A stretch of 64,000 nucleotides of DNA from contig CAWCTB010000018.1 in assembly GCA_963798275.1 (NCBI GenBank), positions 1 through 64,000 of the forward strand, written 5' to 3'. A model generated the notes under the pieces. The model made no database searches. It was not told the DNA's origin and saw only the letters and a program-made list of their open reading frames with translations. Positions 35,062 to 43,792 of this stretch are shown one piece after another; position 1 is the first letter of the stretch, and every line of letters starts with the position of its first letter. Source of the stretch: CAWCTB01 sp963798275 (GTDB lineage Bacteria > Acidobacteriota > Terriglobia > Terriglobales > Acidobacteriaceae). Made by a program: the position numbers and the translations under genes.

Positions 35062-36010
35062 TCACGCGGACTGCGATTTGAGGCGCTTGATCCGGGCCAG
35101 CAAGGCGTCAACCGCAGCATCCGCGTCGCGCAGTTCCATGTGGACAGGCACGACGTGGATGGGCGCGAGCTCGCCGATTCGGTCGCCCAGATTCACCGCA
35201 TCCTTTTCCGTGGTGAGGAATATGGCAGCGCCCGCCGTGCGTCGCAGCTCCAGTAGTTGCTGAATATCGCCCGCCGCGTAGCGATGGTGATCGCGGAAGG
35301 CGTGCGTTCCGGCCAAGGGAAACACCTGCACCGCGCAGTTGCGCGAAGAAGTTCTCCGGGCGCGCGATGCCGCAGAAGGCAAAGCACGGTCCGCGCACCT
35401 CCGGCGCAACCACGCTGCGCGCGATTCGCCAGACACACTGGTGACTGAGCGGCACACCGGTATAATCGGCGCCATCGTCCAGTACCACGGCATCCGCCCG
35501 TATGAGAGAGCCGAGCGGTTCGCGCAGCCGGCCTGCTGGCATCAGCCGGTCGCGAAGGTCGTCCGGTGCGAGCAGCACGATGTCGAAGTCGCGGGCCAGG
35601 CGCCGGTGCTGGAAGCCGTCATCCAGCAGGTGAAGTTGCGGACCGAACTTCCATTCCGCGAATCGTCCAGCTTCGTAGCGTTCCTCGCCGACGATGACCG
35701 GTACGCTGAGCTTGCGGGCGATCAGCAGCGGCTCGTCGCCGTACTGCTCCGGGCTTCCCTGCGGATCGACCAGGACGACGCCTTTGGATTGTCGCCGATA
35801 GCCGCGCGAGAGCACGTCGAAGGCGACCCCGCGCTGATGCAGCAGCTCGCCCAGCAGGATGAGAAAGGGGGTCTTGCCCGTGCCTCCGACCGAGATGTTG
35901 CCGATGCTCACCACCGGGCCCTGCAGCCGATGAACGAGCAAGCGGCGCTGATCGTAGAGCCGGTTACGAATGTCGACGGCCGTGCCGAAGATGGCGTCGA
36001 GCGGCCTCAA
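35062..36010 (-). CDS. lpxK: Tetraacyldisaccharide 4'-kinase (one frameshift)
   Basis: Phosphorylates the lipid A precursor at the 4' position at the inner membrane. VSIGNISVGGTGKTPFLILL holds the Walker A loop; DVLSRGYRR, GDEPLLIARKL, LLDDGFQHRRLARDFDIVLL and AFCGIARPENFF follow. An extra base near 35332 shifts the frame; without it the C-terminus reads VQVFPLAGTHAFRDHHRY, then TTEKDAVNLGD. Start TTG at 36010, overlapping the waaA stop (TTGA). Confidence 0.87.
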
Positions 36011-37330
36011 GTGCGCTCCTGCGCGACGACTCCGCTGGTCACGGTTACCGGCTGTTGCGACAACAGGCTGAGCAACGCAGTGAGGGTGCGCTCGGTAGCT
36101 CCCTGCTGCGAACGCAGCACTTCGCGTGCGCGATGGCCCAGCCGCTCGCGCTCGTCGTAGTTCTCCAGCAGCGATAGCACGGTTGCGGTTAGCGCTTCCG
36201 GAGTGACCATCCGCAGCGCATCGGCGCGGCGAAAGATTTCGATGATGTCGCGGAAGTTCCCGGTATAAGGGCCGACGAGGATAGGGACCCCGAATTGCGC
36301 CGCCTCCAGCACGTTGTGCCCGCCGCGCGGCACGAGGCTGCCACCGACGAACGCGAGGTCGGCAAACTGATAGAGACTGGCCAGTTCGCCGATCGTGTCG
36401 ATCAGAAGGACGCTTCCGGCGATGGCGCGCTCGCCATCCCACTCCGACCGTCGCTGCCAGCGCAGGCCCGACGCGGCAAGCAGGGTTGCCACCGTCGCAA
36501 AGCGTTCCGGATGCCGCGGCGCCAGCAACAGCGTCGTGCCGGAATAGCGCGCCACCGTGGTGCGGAAGGCTTCCAGCAGCATGGTTTCTTCGCCTTCGAG
36601 CGTGCTGCCGGCCACGATCACGGGACCAATCTCTTCGCGTGCAATTGCTGTCTTCAGCTGGCCAACGATGGGCGTCTCCGCCGGCGGTTTCACTTCGAAC
36701 TTCAAATTGCCGCTGACCTGTACCCGATCGGCCGGGGCGCCGATCTGAATGAGCCGGCGCGCGTCTTCCTCGCTCTGCGCGAGAAACAGATGCACGTTTT
36801 GCATCACTCGCGCCAGCAATCCCTGGAAGCGCAGATAGCGCGGCAAAGAGCGATCGGAGACGCGCGCGTTGACCACTGCCACCGCTGCACCACATCGCTC
36901 GCGCTTCGTGCAGTAGATTCGGCCAGAATTCGCTTTCCGCCAGCACCAGCAGGCGCGGCCTCAGGGCCCGCAGGTAAGCCTGTACCATCCAGGGCAGATC
37001 GAGCGGAACATAAAACACGTGGTTCTCGCCGATCTTCGTGCGCGCGAGTTGCTGGCCCGTGTCGGTGGTGGTGGAGACTACGATGCGCCAGTCCGGCAAC
37101 TGCGCTCGCAGGCCCGCGACCAGCCCGGTGACGGCCAGTACTTCGCCGACCGAGACAGCGTGAATCCAGATCGTGTTGGGCGAAACCTGGTTGAACAGCC
37201 GGCCGGGCACGGTACCAAGCCGCTCGCGCCAGCCGGTGCGGTACTTGCCGTGGCGCAGCATCTCCCATAGCCACCATGGCGCGCTGAGCACGAGCGTGAG
37301 ACCGAACAGGAAGCTGTAGGCCGCGTACAC
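36007..37330 (-). CDS. waaA: 3-deoxy-D-manno-octulosonic acid transferase (one frameshift)
   Basis: Transfers Kdo to lipid IVA. The N-terminal membrane anchor and start VYAAYSFLFGLTLVLSAPWW match KdtA; then IWIHAVSVGEVLAVTGLVAG, STTTDTGQQLA and VLAESEFWPNLLHEAR. The C-terminal half has RHPERFATVATLL, LASLYQFADLAFVGGSLVPR and GGHNVLEAAQFGVPILVGP. One extra base near 36898 splits it; removal gives RRCGAAVAVVNARVSD. GTG at 37330 is chosen because it matches family N-termini and lies 7 nt after a TACAAT -10; an ATG at 37378 is the alternative. Confidence 0.87.
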
Positions 37331-37337
37331 GACTGCG

Positions 37338-37343
37338 ATTGTA
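37338..37343 (-). promoter_or_regulatory. -10 box of the waaA operon
   Basis: TACAAT on the minus strand, ending 7 nt before the GTG start of waaA. If used, it gives a leaderless message. The -35 region is not clear. Confidence 0.4.
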
Positions 37344-37391
37344 CTTCGGCTGCATTGGCGAACCAACGCAGACCGCACGTAACCCTCCGAG

Positions 37392-37421
37392 TTGAGCTAC
37401 CGGTAGGGCAGGGGCGATAAT
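37392..37421 (+). promoter_or_regulatory. Promoter of the 222-residue exported protein gene
   Basis: -35 TTGAGC (37392-37397), 18-nt spacer, -10 GATAAT (37416-37421). The ATG follows 6 nt later, again suggesting leaderless transcription. Confidence 0.5.
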
Positions 37422-37427
37422 CCAGCC

Positions 37428-38096
37428 ATGTTCCTCCGTAGCCGTTCTGTTTTCTGGTTGGCGATTGCACTCGTGTTCGCTACCTCCGTAGCGCTTTGGG
37501 CGGCGAAAGAATTCGTCATGCCCACGGCGCAAAACGCTGACACCTATCCCAGCAAGGACAATCATCCCAACGAGAAAGTCACGGCGGCGATTGACGTTTA
37601 CAATTCCGCTCCTAAAGACGAGGTCTTCGGAACCCATTACATGGAGGAAGGCATCCTGCCGGTGTTTCTGGTGATCACCAACGACGGCGACCAGCCCATC
37701 TCGATGACCAAGATGAAGGCGGAGATGGTGACCTCACAGCGGTCGAAACTGGAAGCTCTCGACGTGGACGACGTCTTCCGCCGCGTGGCCCACATCAAGG
37801 CCAGCAGCACCACGCCCGGACGCATCGGGCCACTGCCGATGCCGGGCGGCGGCGCCAAGAACAAGAAGGCGCAGCAGCAATATCAGGAAATCATGAAGGC
37901 CAAGTTCACGGCGGTGGCGGTCGAGCCGCACTCCACGCAGTCGGGCTTCCTCTTCTTCGACATCGAGGATGTGAAGAACCCAGTAGCCGGCGCGCACATT
38001 TACCTCACCAGACTGCGCGACGGCAGCGGCAACGAACTCATGTACTTCGAAATCCCGGTGATCCCGTCGAACGCCGCCGCGACCGGTGGGCGGTAG
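37428..38096 (+). CDS. Exported conserved hypothetical protein
   Basis: 222 residues. Signal-anchor-like N-terminus (SVFWLAIALVFATSVALWAA). The rest is a soluble beta-rich domain: FGTHYMEEGILPVFLVITND, then SMTKMKAEMVTSQRSKLEA and SGFLFFDIEDVKNPVAGAHI. Probably periplasmic. Domain unknown to me. It is divergent from the waaA operon and 40 nt upstream of gatB. Confidence 0.7.
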   Translation: MFLRSRSVFWLAIALVFATSVALWAAKEFVMPTAQNADTYPSKDNHPNEKVTAAIDVYNSAPKDEVFGTHYMEEGILPVFLVITNDGDQPISMTKMKAEMVTSQRSKLEALDVDDVFRRVAHIKASSTTPGRIGPLPMPGGGAKNKKAQQQYQEIMKAKFTAVAVEPHSTQSGFLFFDIEDVKNPVAGAHIYLTRLRDGSGNELMYFEIPVIPSNAAATGGR

Positions 38097-38122
38097 GAAC
38101 CGGAACCGTCGTCTCCGAAAGC

Positions 38123-38128
38123 TATAAT
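38123..38128 (+). promoter_or_regulatory. -10 box of gatB
   Basis: A perfect TATAAT ends 8 nt before the gatB ATG; no ribosome site is visible in between. The -35 is weak. Confidence 0.5.
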
Positions 38129-38136
38129 CGAGCATT

Positions 38137-39612
38137 ATGGCCACTGCTCCGGAATCCTCTGTAGCCACTCGCTCGAAATACGAGCCGGTGATCGGGTTGG
38201 AAGTACACGTCCAGTTGCTGACGAAGACCAAGATCTTCTGCGGCTGCTCGACCCAATTCGGCGATCCGCCGAATACGAACGTCTGTCCGGTGTGCGTTGG
38301 CCTGCCCGGCGCGCTGCCCGTGCTGAACCGGCAGGCCGTGGAGTTCGCCGTACTCGCCGCGAAGGCGCTGAATTGCCGTATCAATGAAAACTCCATCTTC
38401 GCGCGCAAGAACTACTTCTATCCTGACCTGCCCAAGGGCTACCAGATTTCCCAGTACGACAAGCCCATTGCCGAGTTCGGGTATATCGAGATCAAGGGTG
38501 AGCACGGACCCAAGCGCATCGGCATCACCCGCCTGCACATGGAAGAGGACGCGGGCAAGAGCCTGCACGATGGCCTGGCCGATTCCAGCGAGTGGACCTC
38601 GATCGACCTGAACCGCTCCGGCGTGCCGCTGATCGAGATCGTCAGCGAGCCCGACATCTCGTCGCCCGATGAAGCCCACCAGTACCTCACCAAGCTGAAG
38701 GAAATCATTCTGTATACCGGCGTCAGCGATGTGAACATGGAAGAAGGCTCGCTGCGCTGCGACGCCAACATCAGCATCCGACCGGTGGGGCAGAAGGAAT
38801 TTGGCACCAAGACGGAAGTGAAGAACGTGAACTCCTTCCGCTTCATTCGCGAGGCGCTGCAGTACGAGATAGAACGCCACGAGCAGGTGCTGGAGTCGGG
38901 CGGCAAGATCACGCAGGAAACCCGTCTCTACAACGCCAACGAAGGCAAGACCTACGGGATGCGTTCCAAAGAGCAGGCGCATGACTACCGCTACTTCCCC
39001 GAGCCTGACCTGCTGCCACTGGTGGTGGACGAGAGTTGGCGCCGGCAGATCGCCGCCAAGCTGCCCGAACTCCCCGAAGCCCGCCGGGCGCGCATGGTGG
39101 CGCAGTACGGAATCAGTGAAGGCGATGCCTACACGCTGACTGTGACCCGCTCGCGCGCTGACCAGTTCGAGGAGGCGGCTGCCGCTGCGAAGAATCCCAA
39201 GCGCGTAGCTAACCTGGTCAATAGCGAGATTCTCGGCCGGCTCAAAGCTAAGGGCCTCGACCTGGAGCAGTCGCCGATCTCCATGCAGGGGGTCGCGCTC
39301 TCGGCTGACCTGGTGGAGAGCGGCGCGATCAGCGGCAAAATTCTCAAAGACCTGTACGATCTGGCGTTCGAGCGCGGCGAGGACTTCCCGGCCGTCTACG
39401 AGAAAGAGAAGCCGCAGCAGATCACCGACACCTCCGCCATCGAGAAGATCATCGACGAGGTGATCGCCGCCAATCCCAAGCAACTGGAGCAGTACCGTGG
39501 CGGCAAGAAGACGGTGGCCGGCTTCTTCGTCGGGCAGGTTATGAAGCTCTCCAAGGGCCAGGCCAATCCCGCGCTGGTGAACGAGCTGCTGGCGAAGAAG
39601 CTCGACAGTTAG
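38137..39612 (+). CDS. gatB: Aspartyl/glutamyl-tRNA amidotransferase subunit B
   Basis: 491 residues, full length. Transamidates misacylated Asp-tRNA-Asn and/or Glu-tRNA-Gln together with GatA and GatC, which are not in this window. YEPVIGLEVHVQLLTKTKIF and CVGLPGALPVLNR at the start; RIGITRLHMEEDAGKS, RSGVPLIEIVSEPDI and EGSLRCDANISIRP; C-terminal YqeY-like tail ending FFVGQVMKLSKGQANPALVN. Since glnS is also here, the enzyme may mainly make Asn-tRNA. Confidence 0.96.
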   Translation: MATAPESSVATRSKYEPVIGLEVHVQLLTKTKIFCGCSTQFGDPPNTNVCPVCVGLPGALPVLNRQAVEFAVLAAKALNCRINENSIFARKNYFYPDLPKGYQISQYDKPIAEFGYIEIKGEHGPKRIGITRLHMEEDAGKSLHDGLADSSEWTSIDLNRSGVPLIEIVSEPDISSPDEAHQYLTKLKEIILYTGVSDVNMEEGSLRCDANISIRPVGQKEFGTKTEVKNVNSFRFIREALQYEIERHEQVLESGGKITQETRLYNANEGKTYGMRSKEQAHDYRYFPEPDLLPLVVDESWRRQIAAKLPELPEARRARMVAQYGISEGDAYTLTVTRSRADQFEEAAAAAKNPKRVANLVNSEILGRLKAKGLDLEQSPISMQGVALSADLVESGAISGKILKDLYDLAFERGEDFPAVYEKEKPQQITDTSAIEKIIDEVIAANPKQLEQYRGGKKTVAGFFVGQVMKLSKGQANPALVNELLAKKLDS

Positions 39613-39644
39613 GCACAGGATAATCTCTTGCATGTAAACCATTT

Positions 39645-39702
39645 AAGCTTTACGTATATATTGTCAAGTTTTTATGCTTGACCTGTAATTAGGAAAGCTT
39701 TA
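39645..39702 (+). promoter_or_regulatory. AT-rich promoter with operator-like repeats upstream of satD
   Basis: -35 TTGTCA (39661-39666), 17-nt spacer, -10 TGTAAT (39684-39689). Between them GTCAAG (39663-39668) and CTTGAC (39677-39682) form an inverted repeat with an 8-nt centre. AAGCTTTA occurs twice (39645-39652, 39695-39702). The position suggests a repressor site, possibly for the downstream HTH protein. Confidence 0.55.
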
Positions 39703-39722
39703 AAACCGTACCGAGGCTGATC

Positions 39723-40401
39723 TTGGCTAGAAATCGCCAGCCTGAGGACGGTCGTATCGCGCTGATCGGCGACATGGTCGGCTCGCGCGAACTCGAACCC
39801 GACCCAGCGCGCGGAGACTCAGGAGCGCTTCACGACATTCATCGAGGGCCTCAACCGCCGATACCAGCCGGCGTTGCTGGCGAAGTTCGTCATCACCGTC
39901 GGCGACGAGTTCCAGGCCTTGATCGACGATCCCGCCATCCTGCCTGACGTCATCTGGGACGTCGCCACCGGCTTCCATGATCGCGAGCTGCGCCTGGGCT
40001 TCGGCTACGGCCGGCTCGACACCGCCGTTGGTGAGTACGCTATCAATGTGGACGGTCCGGCCCTACATCTGGCTCGCGATGCCATCAACCTGGCGAAGAA
40101 AGACGGCGAGCTGGGCGGCGTGTTCTGCGGATTCGGCAGCGACTTCGATCGGCTGCTGAACGGCATGGCCCGGCTGCTGTGGTTTCATCGCAGCCAGCGC
40201 ACAGAGCAGCAGATGCGAGTGCTGGGCATGCTGCGCAGAGGCATGCCGCAGGTCGAGATCGCCGAAGAGCTGCAGCTCACGCGGCAAGCCATCTCCGATC
40301 ATGCGCGCGCGGCGGGTTGGAGCGCCTACCGCGAAGGGGAAGACGGCTTTCGCTCGGCGCTCGAGCTGTTCGAAGCGCTCGCCGCGGAGGAGTCGAAGTG
40401 A
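39723..40401 (+). CDS. SatD-family protein with C-terminal helix-turn-helix (one frameshift)
   Basis: About 225 residues. The N-terminal SatD domain begins IALIGDMVGSRELEPD and continues FTTFIEGLNRRYQPALLAKF, then VGDEFQALIDDP and LRLGFGYGRLDTA. C-terminal HTH: MPQVEIAEELQLTRQAISDH. One extra base at 39804-39806 breaks the frame near the start. TTG at 39723 is used as start. SatD was first seen in a streptococcal locus, and its biochemical role is not known. The gene overlaps the next by 4 nt (GTGA). Confidence 0.8.
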
Positions 40402-41186
40402 CAGCCCTCGATTCATCCATGCTGTTGTGGGGAGAAGTGGTGCTGGTGTGGGCAGCGGCCAACTACCTGGTGTGCGCCGATCCCGTTCGCGACCTGGTGG
40501 ACGGCATTCCGGTGTCGCCGCCGGTGCGCTCCCGCTGGATCGGCATTGTGGTGGCTCGCAGCCTGGCGGCCGCGGTACTGGTTGCGTGGTTCTGCGACTT
40601 CGCGAGCATCGCTCTTCCCGCGCTGGTGCTGGCATTTTGCATTGGGCTGCCGCTGCTGCGGGTGCGGGTAAAGCCGTCCTACACCGCCGAATTGGAGACC
40701 ATCGTCGCCGCAGTTTTCGTCGCCGCTTCCAGCGCGATGGTCTTTCGCGGCCAACTCTCCAGCACACATTCGCCGCCGTGGCCCATGGCCCACGTTTCGG
40801 CGGGATGCCTTATTGTTGCCCTGTTTCTTTTAGCCCTGCGCGGCGGAACCTACATCGTGCGTGGCATTCTCGATAAGTGCGGAGCGCTGCCGCCGCTGGT
40901 TGCTACGGGCCACAAGGAACTCGCGGGTGAAACGGTCATCGACTACTCCGAGTTCAATCGCGGCCGCCTGATCGGCAACCTGGAGAGAATCCTGCTGGTC
41001 ATCCTGGTGGCGTTCGGAAATTACGAAGCGCTGGGATTCCTGGTCGCCGCGAAAGGTCTCATTCGCTCCAAGGAACTGGAAGACCGCAACTGGGCGGAGT
41101 ATTTCCTGGTGGGCACACTGGCGAGCGTGCTGGTCGCCGTGGGAGCGGGACTTTGCGTCCGGCTGGTGGTCAAGAAGCTTTGGTGA
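40398..41186 (+). CDS. DUF3307-like multi-pass membrane protein
   Basis: 262 residues, GTG start overlapping the satD stop. About five to six hydrophobic segments, e.g. WIGIVVARSLAAAVLVAWFC, LIVALFLLALRGGTYIVRGI and FLVGTLASVLVAVGAGLCVR, with a conserved-looking cytoplasmic stretch NRGRLIGNLERILLVILVAF. SatD plus DUF3307-type membrane protein is a recurring pair in bacteria. Function unknown; coupling suggests SatD works with or controls it. Confidence 0.7.
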   Translation: MTALDSSMLLWGEVVLVWAAANYLVCADPVRDLVDGIPVSPPVRSRWIGIVVARSLAAAVLVAWFCDFASIALPALVLAFCIGLPLLRVRVKPSYTAELETIVAAVFVAASSAMVFRGQLSSTHSPPWPMAHVSAGCLIVALFLLALRGGTYIVRGILDKCGALPPLVATGHKELAGETVIDYSEFNRGRLIGNLERILLVILVAFGNYEALGFLVAAKGLIRSKELEDRNWAEYFLVGTLASVLVAVGAGLCVRLVVKKLW

Positions 41187-41248
41187 GGACGCGAGGCCAC
41201 CTGCTGTCATGGGGCGTTCCGCTTCGATTTGTTACTCTGTACTCTTTG

Positions 41249-42346
41249 ATGATTGATCGCATTCTTAGCTCGCTGGGAGCGGGCATCATGCTGGCTATGC
41301 TGGCCGCCTGCGGTATGCCCGGCGCTCCGCAGTTGCCATCCCTCAACCTGGCGCGCCCGGTGGAGGACCTCACCGCCTCCCGCAAGGGTAACCAGGTTCA
41401 GCTCGACTGGACGCTTCCGAAAAAGAATACCGATCGCACCCTGGTGCAGCTCAAGCGTCTCGGGCCGACGCTGATTTGCCGACGCCAGGGCAGGAACCTG
41501 ATGGCCAGTTGCACCGAAGTTGGATCGGTGATGCCGCCCAAGGGGCCCGATAAGAAGGTCCAGGCGGATGAGCCCATCCACATGAAGTTCGTCGACACCT
41601 TGCCACCTAAGATCGAAGACCAGGATCCGGCGGGGATGCTGATGTATGCAGTGGAAACGATGAACACGCGAAACCGTAGCGCCGGGTTGTCCAACCAGGT
41701 GATGATTCCGGCAGCGCCCACCACCGCTCCTCCGCAGGGGCTTCGCGCCGAGGTGACTGCAGATGGCGTGCGGCTAAGCTGGGAATATACAGCACCCCTC
41801 GTCGCGCCCGCCGGCCTCAGCTATCAATACCGGATCGAGCGCAAACTGGCGAGTGCCTCCGGGTACATAGTGTTGAATGACGTTGACCCAGCGGCGGATA
41901 ACTCGTATCTCGACAAATCCTCCGACTGGCAGCAGACGTACGATTACCGTGTCTCCACCGTCACTCGCGTGCACAGCAACGGCATCAACGCCGAGGTGGA
42001 AGGCGCAGACTCGGCTCCGGTCGAAATCTTTACCAAGGACATCTATCCGCCCGCACGGCCCACGGGATTGCAGGCGGTGTTCTCCAGCGTCGGCCAGAAG
42101 CCGTTCGTCGATCTCACTTGGGCCCCGAATATGGAGAGCGACCTCGCCGGTTACAACGTGTTTCGCCGCACTCAGGGCGGACCTGTGCAGAAGCTGAATC
42201 AGCAGCTTGTACCTGTGCCATCCTTCCGCGATGAGACGGCTACGCCGGGCAAGACGTATATCTATTCTGTATCGGCTGTCGATCAGCGGGGCAACGAGAG
42301 TCCACGCTCGCAGGAGGCCAGCGAAGCGGCCGCCGCAACTCAATAA
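41249..42346 (+). CDS. Fibronectin type III-domain lipoprotein
   Basis: 365 residues. Lipobox in MLAMLAACGMPG, so it is membrane-anchored. Three FnIII-like beta-sandwich segments: PVEDLTASRKGNQVQLDWTL (~residues 34-140), PPQGLRAEVTADGVRLSWEY (~155-270) and RPTGLQAVFSSVGQKPFVDL (~270-360), the last with DLAGYNVFRRTQGG and YIYSVSAVDQRGNESPRS. Probably an extracytoplasmic binding or structural protein. The FAA hydrolase gene follows 10 nt later. Confidence 0.83.
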   Translation: MIDRILSSLGAGIMLAMLAACGMPGAPQLPSLNLARPVEDLTASRKGNQVQLDWTLPKKNTDRTLVQLKRLGPTLICRRQGRNLMASCTEVGSVMPPKGPDKKVQADEPIHMKFVDTLPPKIEDQDPAGMLMYAVETMNTRNRSAGLSNQVMIPAAPTTAPPQGLRAEVTADGVRLSWEYTAPLVAPAGLSYQYRIERKLASASGYIVLNDVDPAADNSYLDKSSDWQQTYDYRVSTVTRVHSNGINAEVEGADSAPVEIFTKDIYPPARPTGLQAVFSSVGQKPFVDLTWAPNMESDLAGYNVFRRTQGGPVQKLNQQLVPVPSFRDETATPGKTYIYSVSAVDQRGNESPRSQEASEAAAATQ

Positions 42347-42356
42347 GGGAGTTCCC

Positions 42357-43151
42357 ATGCCTTTCTGCCGATTCGAATACGCGAACACTATCAGCTACGG
42401 GCTGATTGAAAAAGTCGCCGGCGTCGAGACCATCACCCGCACCCTGGCCCACTTTCCTGAGTCGTTCCGAGACTTCGATCAGTCGGACCATGGTGACCTC
42501 CCGCTGAGTGCGGTTCGCCTGCTTGCGCCGGTGCTGCCAACCAAGATCGTCTGCGTCGGACGCAACTACGTCGAGCACGCCAAGGAGCTGCAACACGAGG
42601 TCCCGACTTCGCCGCTGATCTTCCTCAAGCCGCCTTCCGCGGTCATTGGGCCGGGCGATGCCATTCGCCGCCCGCACCACCTCTCGCAACGTGTCGATCA
42701 CGAAGGCGAGCTGGGCGTGGTGATTGGAGCCAGGTGCTATAGATTGAAAGAGGGCGACGACGTTCGCCAACACATCCTCGGCTACACCTGCGTCAACGAC
42801 GTCACCGCCCGCGATCTGCAGAACAAAGACGGGCAATGGACGCGCGCCAAGGGTTTCGACACTTTCTGCCCGATCGGGCCGGTAGTGGCGCCGGATCTCG
42901 ATCCCTGGCAGGGCGTTCGCGTGCAAACCAGGGTGAATGGACAGGTGCGCCAGACTGGCACCACCGCCGATTTCATCTTTCCGCTGGACGTCATTCTTCG
43001 CTATATCACGCAGATCATGACTTTGGAGCCGGGAGACGTGATCGCCACCGGGACGCCGGCAGGCGTCGGGCCGCTGCAGCCCGGCGACAGGGTTGAGGTC
43101 ACGGTTGACGGAGTGGGGACGCTCAGCAACTCTGTCGTCAATGTAGACTAA
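42357..43151 (+). CDS. Fumarylacetoacetate hydrolase-family protein
   Basis: 264 residues. C-terminal FAH fold with metal-site motifs: IVCVGRNYVEHAKEL, FLKPPSAVIGPGD, DHEGELGVVIGARC (two Glu ligands), NDVTARDLQNKDGQWTRAKG, and GDVIATGTPAGVGPLQPGD. Such enzymes hydrolyse or decarboxylate beta-diketo or 2-oxo acids such as ureidoglycolate, oxaloacetate or acylpyruvates; the exact substrate is not predictable. AGGGAG upstream of the ATG supports the start. Confidence 0.88.
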   Translation: MPFCRFEYANTISYGLIEKVAGVETITRTLAHFPESFRDFDQSDHGDLPLSAVRLLAPVLPTKIVCVGRNYVEHAKELQHEVPTSPLIFLKPPSAVIGPGDAIRRPHHLSQRVDHEGELGVVIGARCYRLKEGDDVRQHILGYTCVNDVTARDLQNKDGQWTRAKGFDTFCPIGPVVAPDLDPWQGVRVQTRVNGQVRQTGTTADFIFPLDVILRYITQIMTLEPGDVIATGTPAGVGPLQPGDRVEVTVDGVGTLSNSVVNVD

Positions 43152-43256
43152 CCCGGCAGCGGCCGGTCGAGTGTCCGTCGAAGTCACCCGCGGTAAAACT
43201 CGCGACAGCGGGGTACTTTTCTTGCGGAATCCGCGTTATGCTTAACTCAGCAGCCC

Positions 43257-43703
43257 ATGAGCTCTCTCCGGTACTATCCCGTAGTCACAATCTTCGCTGG
43301 GGCCGCCCTGGTCGGTTACGCGCTGCTTTCGCGCAAGAGTAAGAAATCGCCTATGCAGCAGGAGTATGAGCGGCGGACCGAGTTGACGATAGGCGGCCGG
43401 ATTATTGATGGCAATATCCTGGACGTGCAGGAGCTGGAGGACGACAAGACTGGCCACCAGATGATCCTGCTCATCTATACCTACGACGTAGCGGGCGTGA
43501 CCTATGAGGCATCGCAGGACGTCACCCACCTGCGTCAGTTCATCGACCTGTTTTCCTGCCGGCTGGGCCTGCCGGCCTCGGTGAAGTACGACCCGCACAA
43601 TCCCGGCGATTCCATCGTGATCTCCGAGACCTGGTCGGGTTTACGCAAATCTCCTATCAAGCTGAGGCCCCAGACCGCGGAAGCCTCCAGCGCCTTCGGT
43701 TAG
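43257..43703 (+). CDS. Membrane-anchored hypothetical protein (DUF3592-like)
   Basis: 148 residues. One N-terminal membrane segment (YYPVVTIFAGAALVGYALLS), a basic cytoplasmic stretch RKSKKSP, then a beta-rich domain: GGRIIDGNILDVQELEDDKT, ILLIYTYDVAGVTYEASQD and VKYDPHNPGDSIV. The last motif resembles DUF3592 proteins, which share V.YDP.NP. Function unknown. Confidence 0.65.
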   Translation: MSSLRYYPVVTIFAGAALVGYALLSRKSKKSPMQQEYERRTELTIGGRIIDGNILDVQELEDDKTGHQMILLIYTYDVAGVTYEASQDVTHLRQFIDLFSCRLGLPASVKYDPHNPGDSIVISETWSGLRKSPIKLRPQTAEASSAFG

Positions 43704-43775
43704 CTCATCTCTTCCAGACCTTCACATTTGTTAACAATGACCCCTAATTATGCCTTAGAGTTGACCGCCAACCAT

Positions 43776-43784
43776 TGTTAGAAT
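43776..43784 (+). promoter_or_regulatory. Extended -10 promoter of the ccdA operon
   Basis: TG-T-TAGAAT, the same extended -10 form as before rpe, ending 8 nt before the ccdA ATG at 43793. TTGACC lies further upstream (43761-43766), but with a spacer shorter than normal. Confidence 0.5.
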
Positions 43785-43792
43785 GAATATGT

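Noticed and set aside
38122..39642. 506-residue open frame on the minus strand
   Set aside because: Antisense of gatB; no recognisable domain and shadow-type composition.
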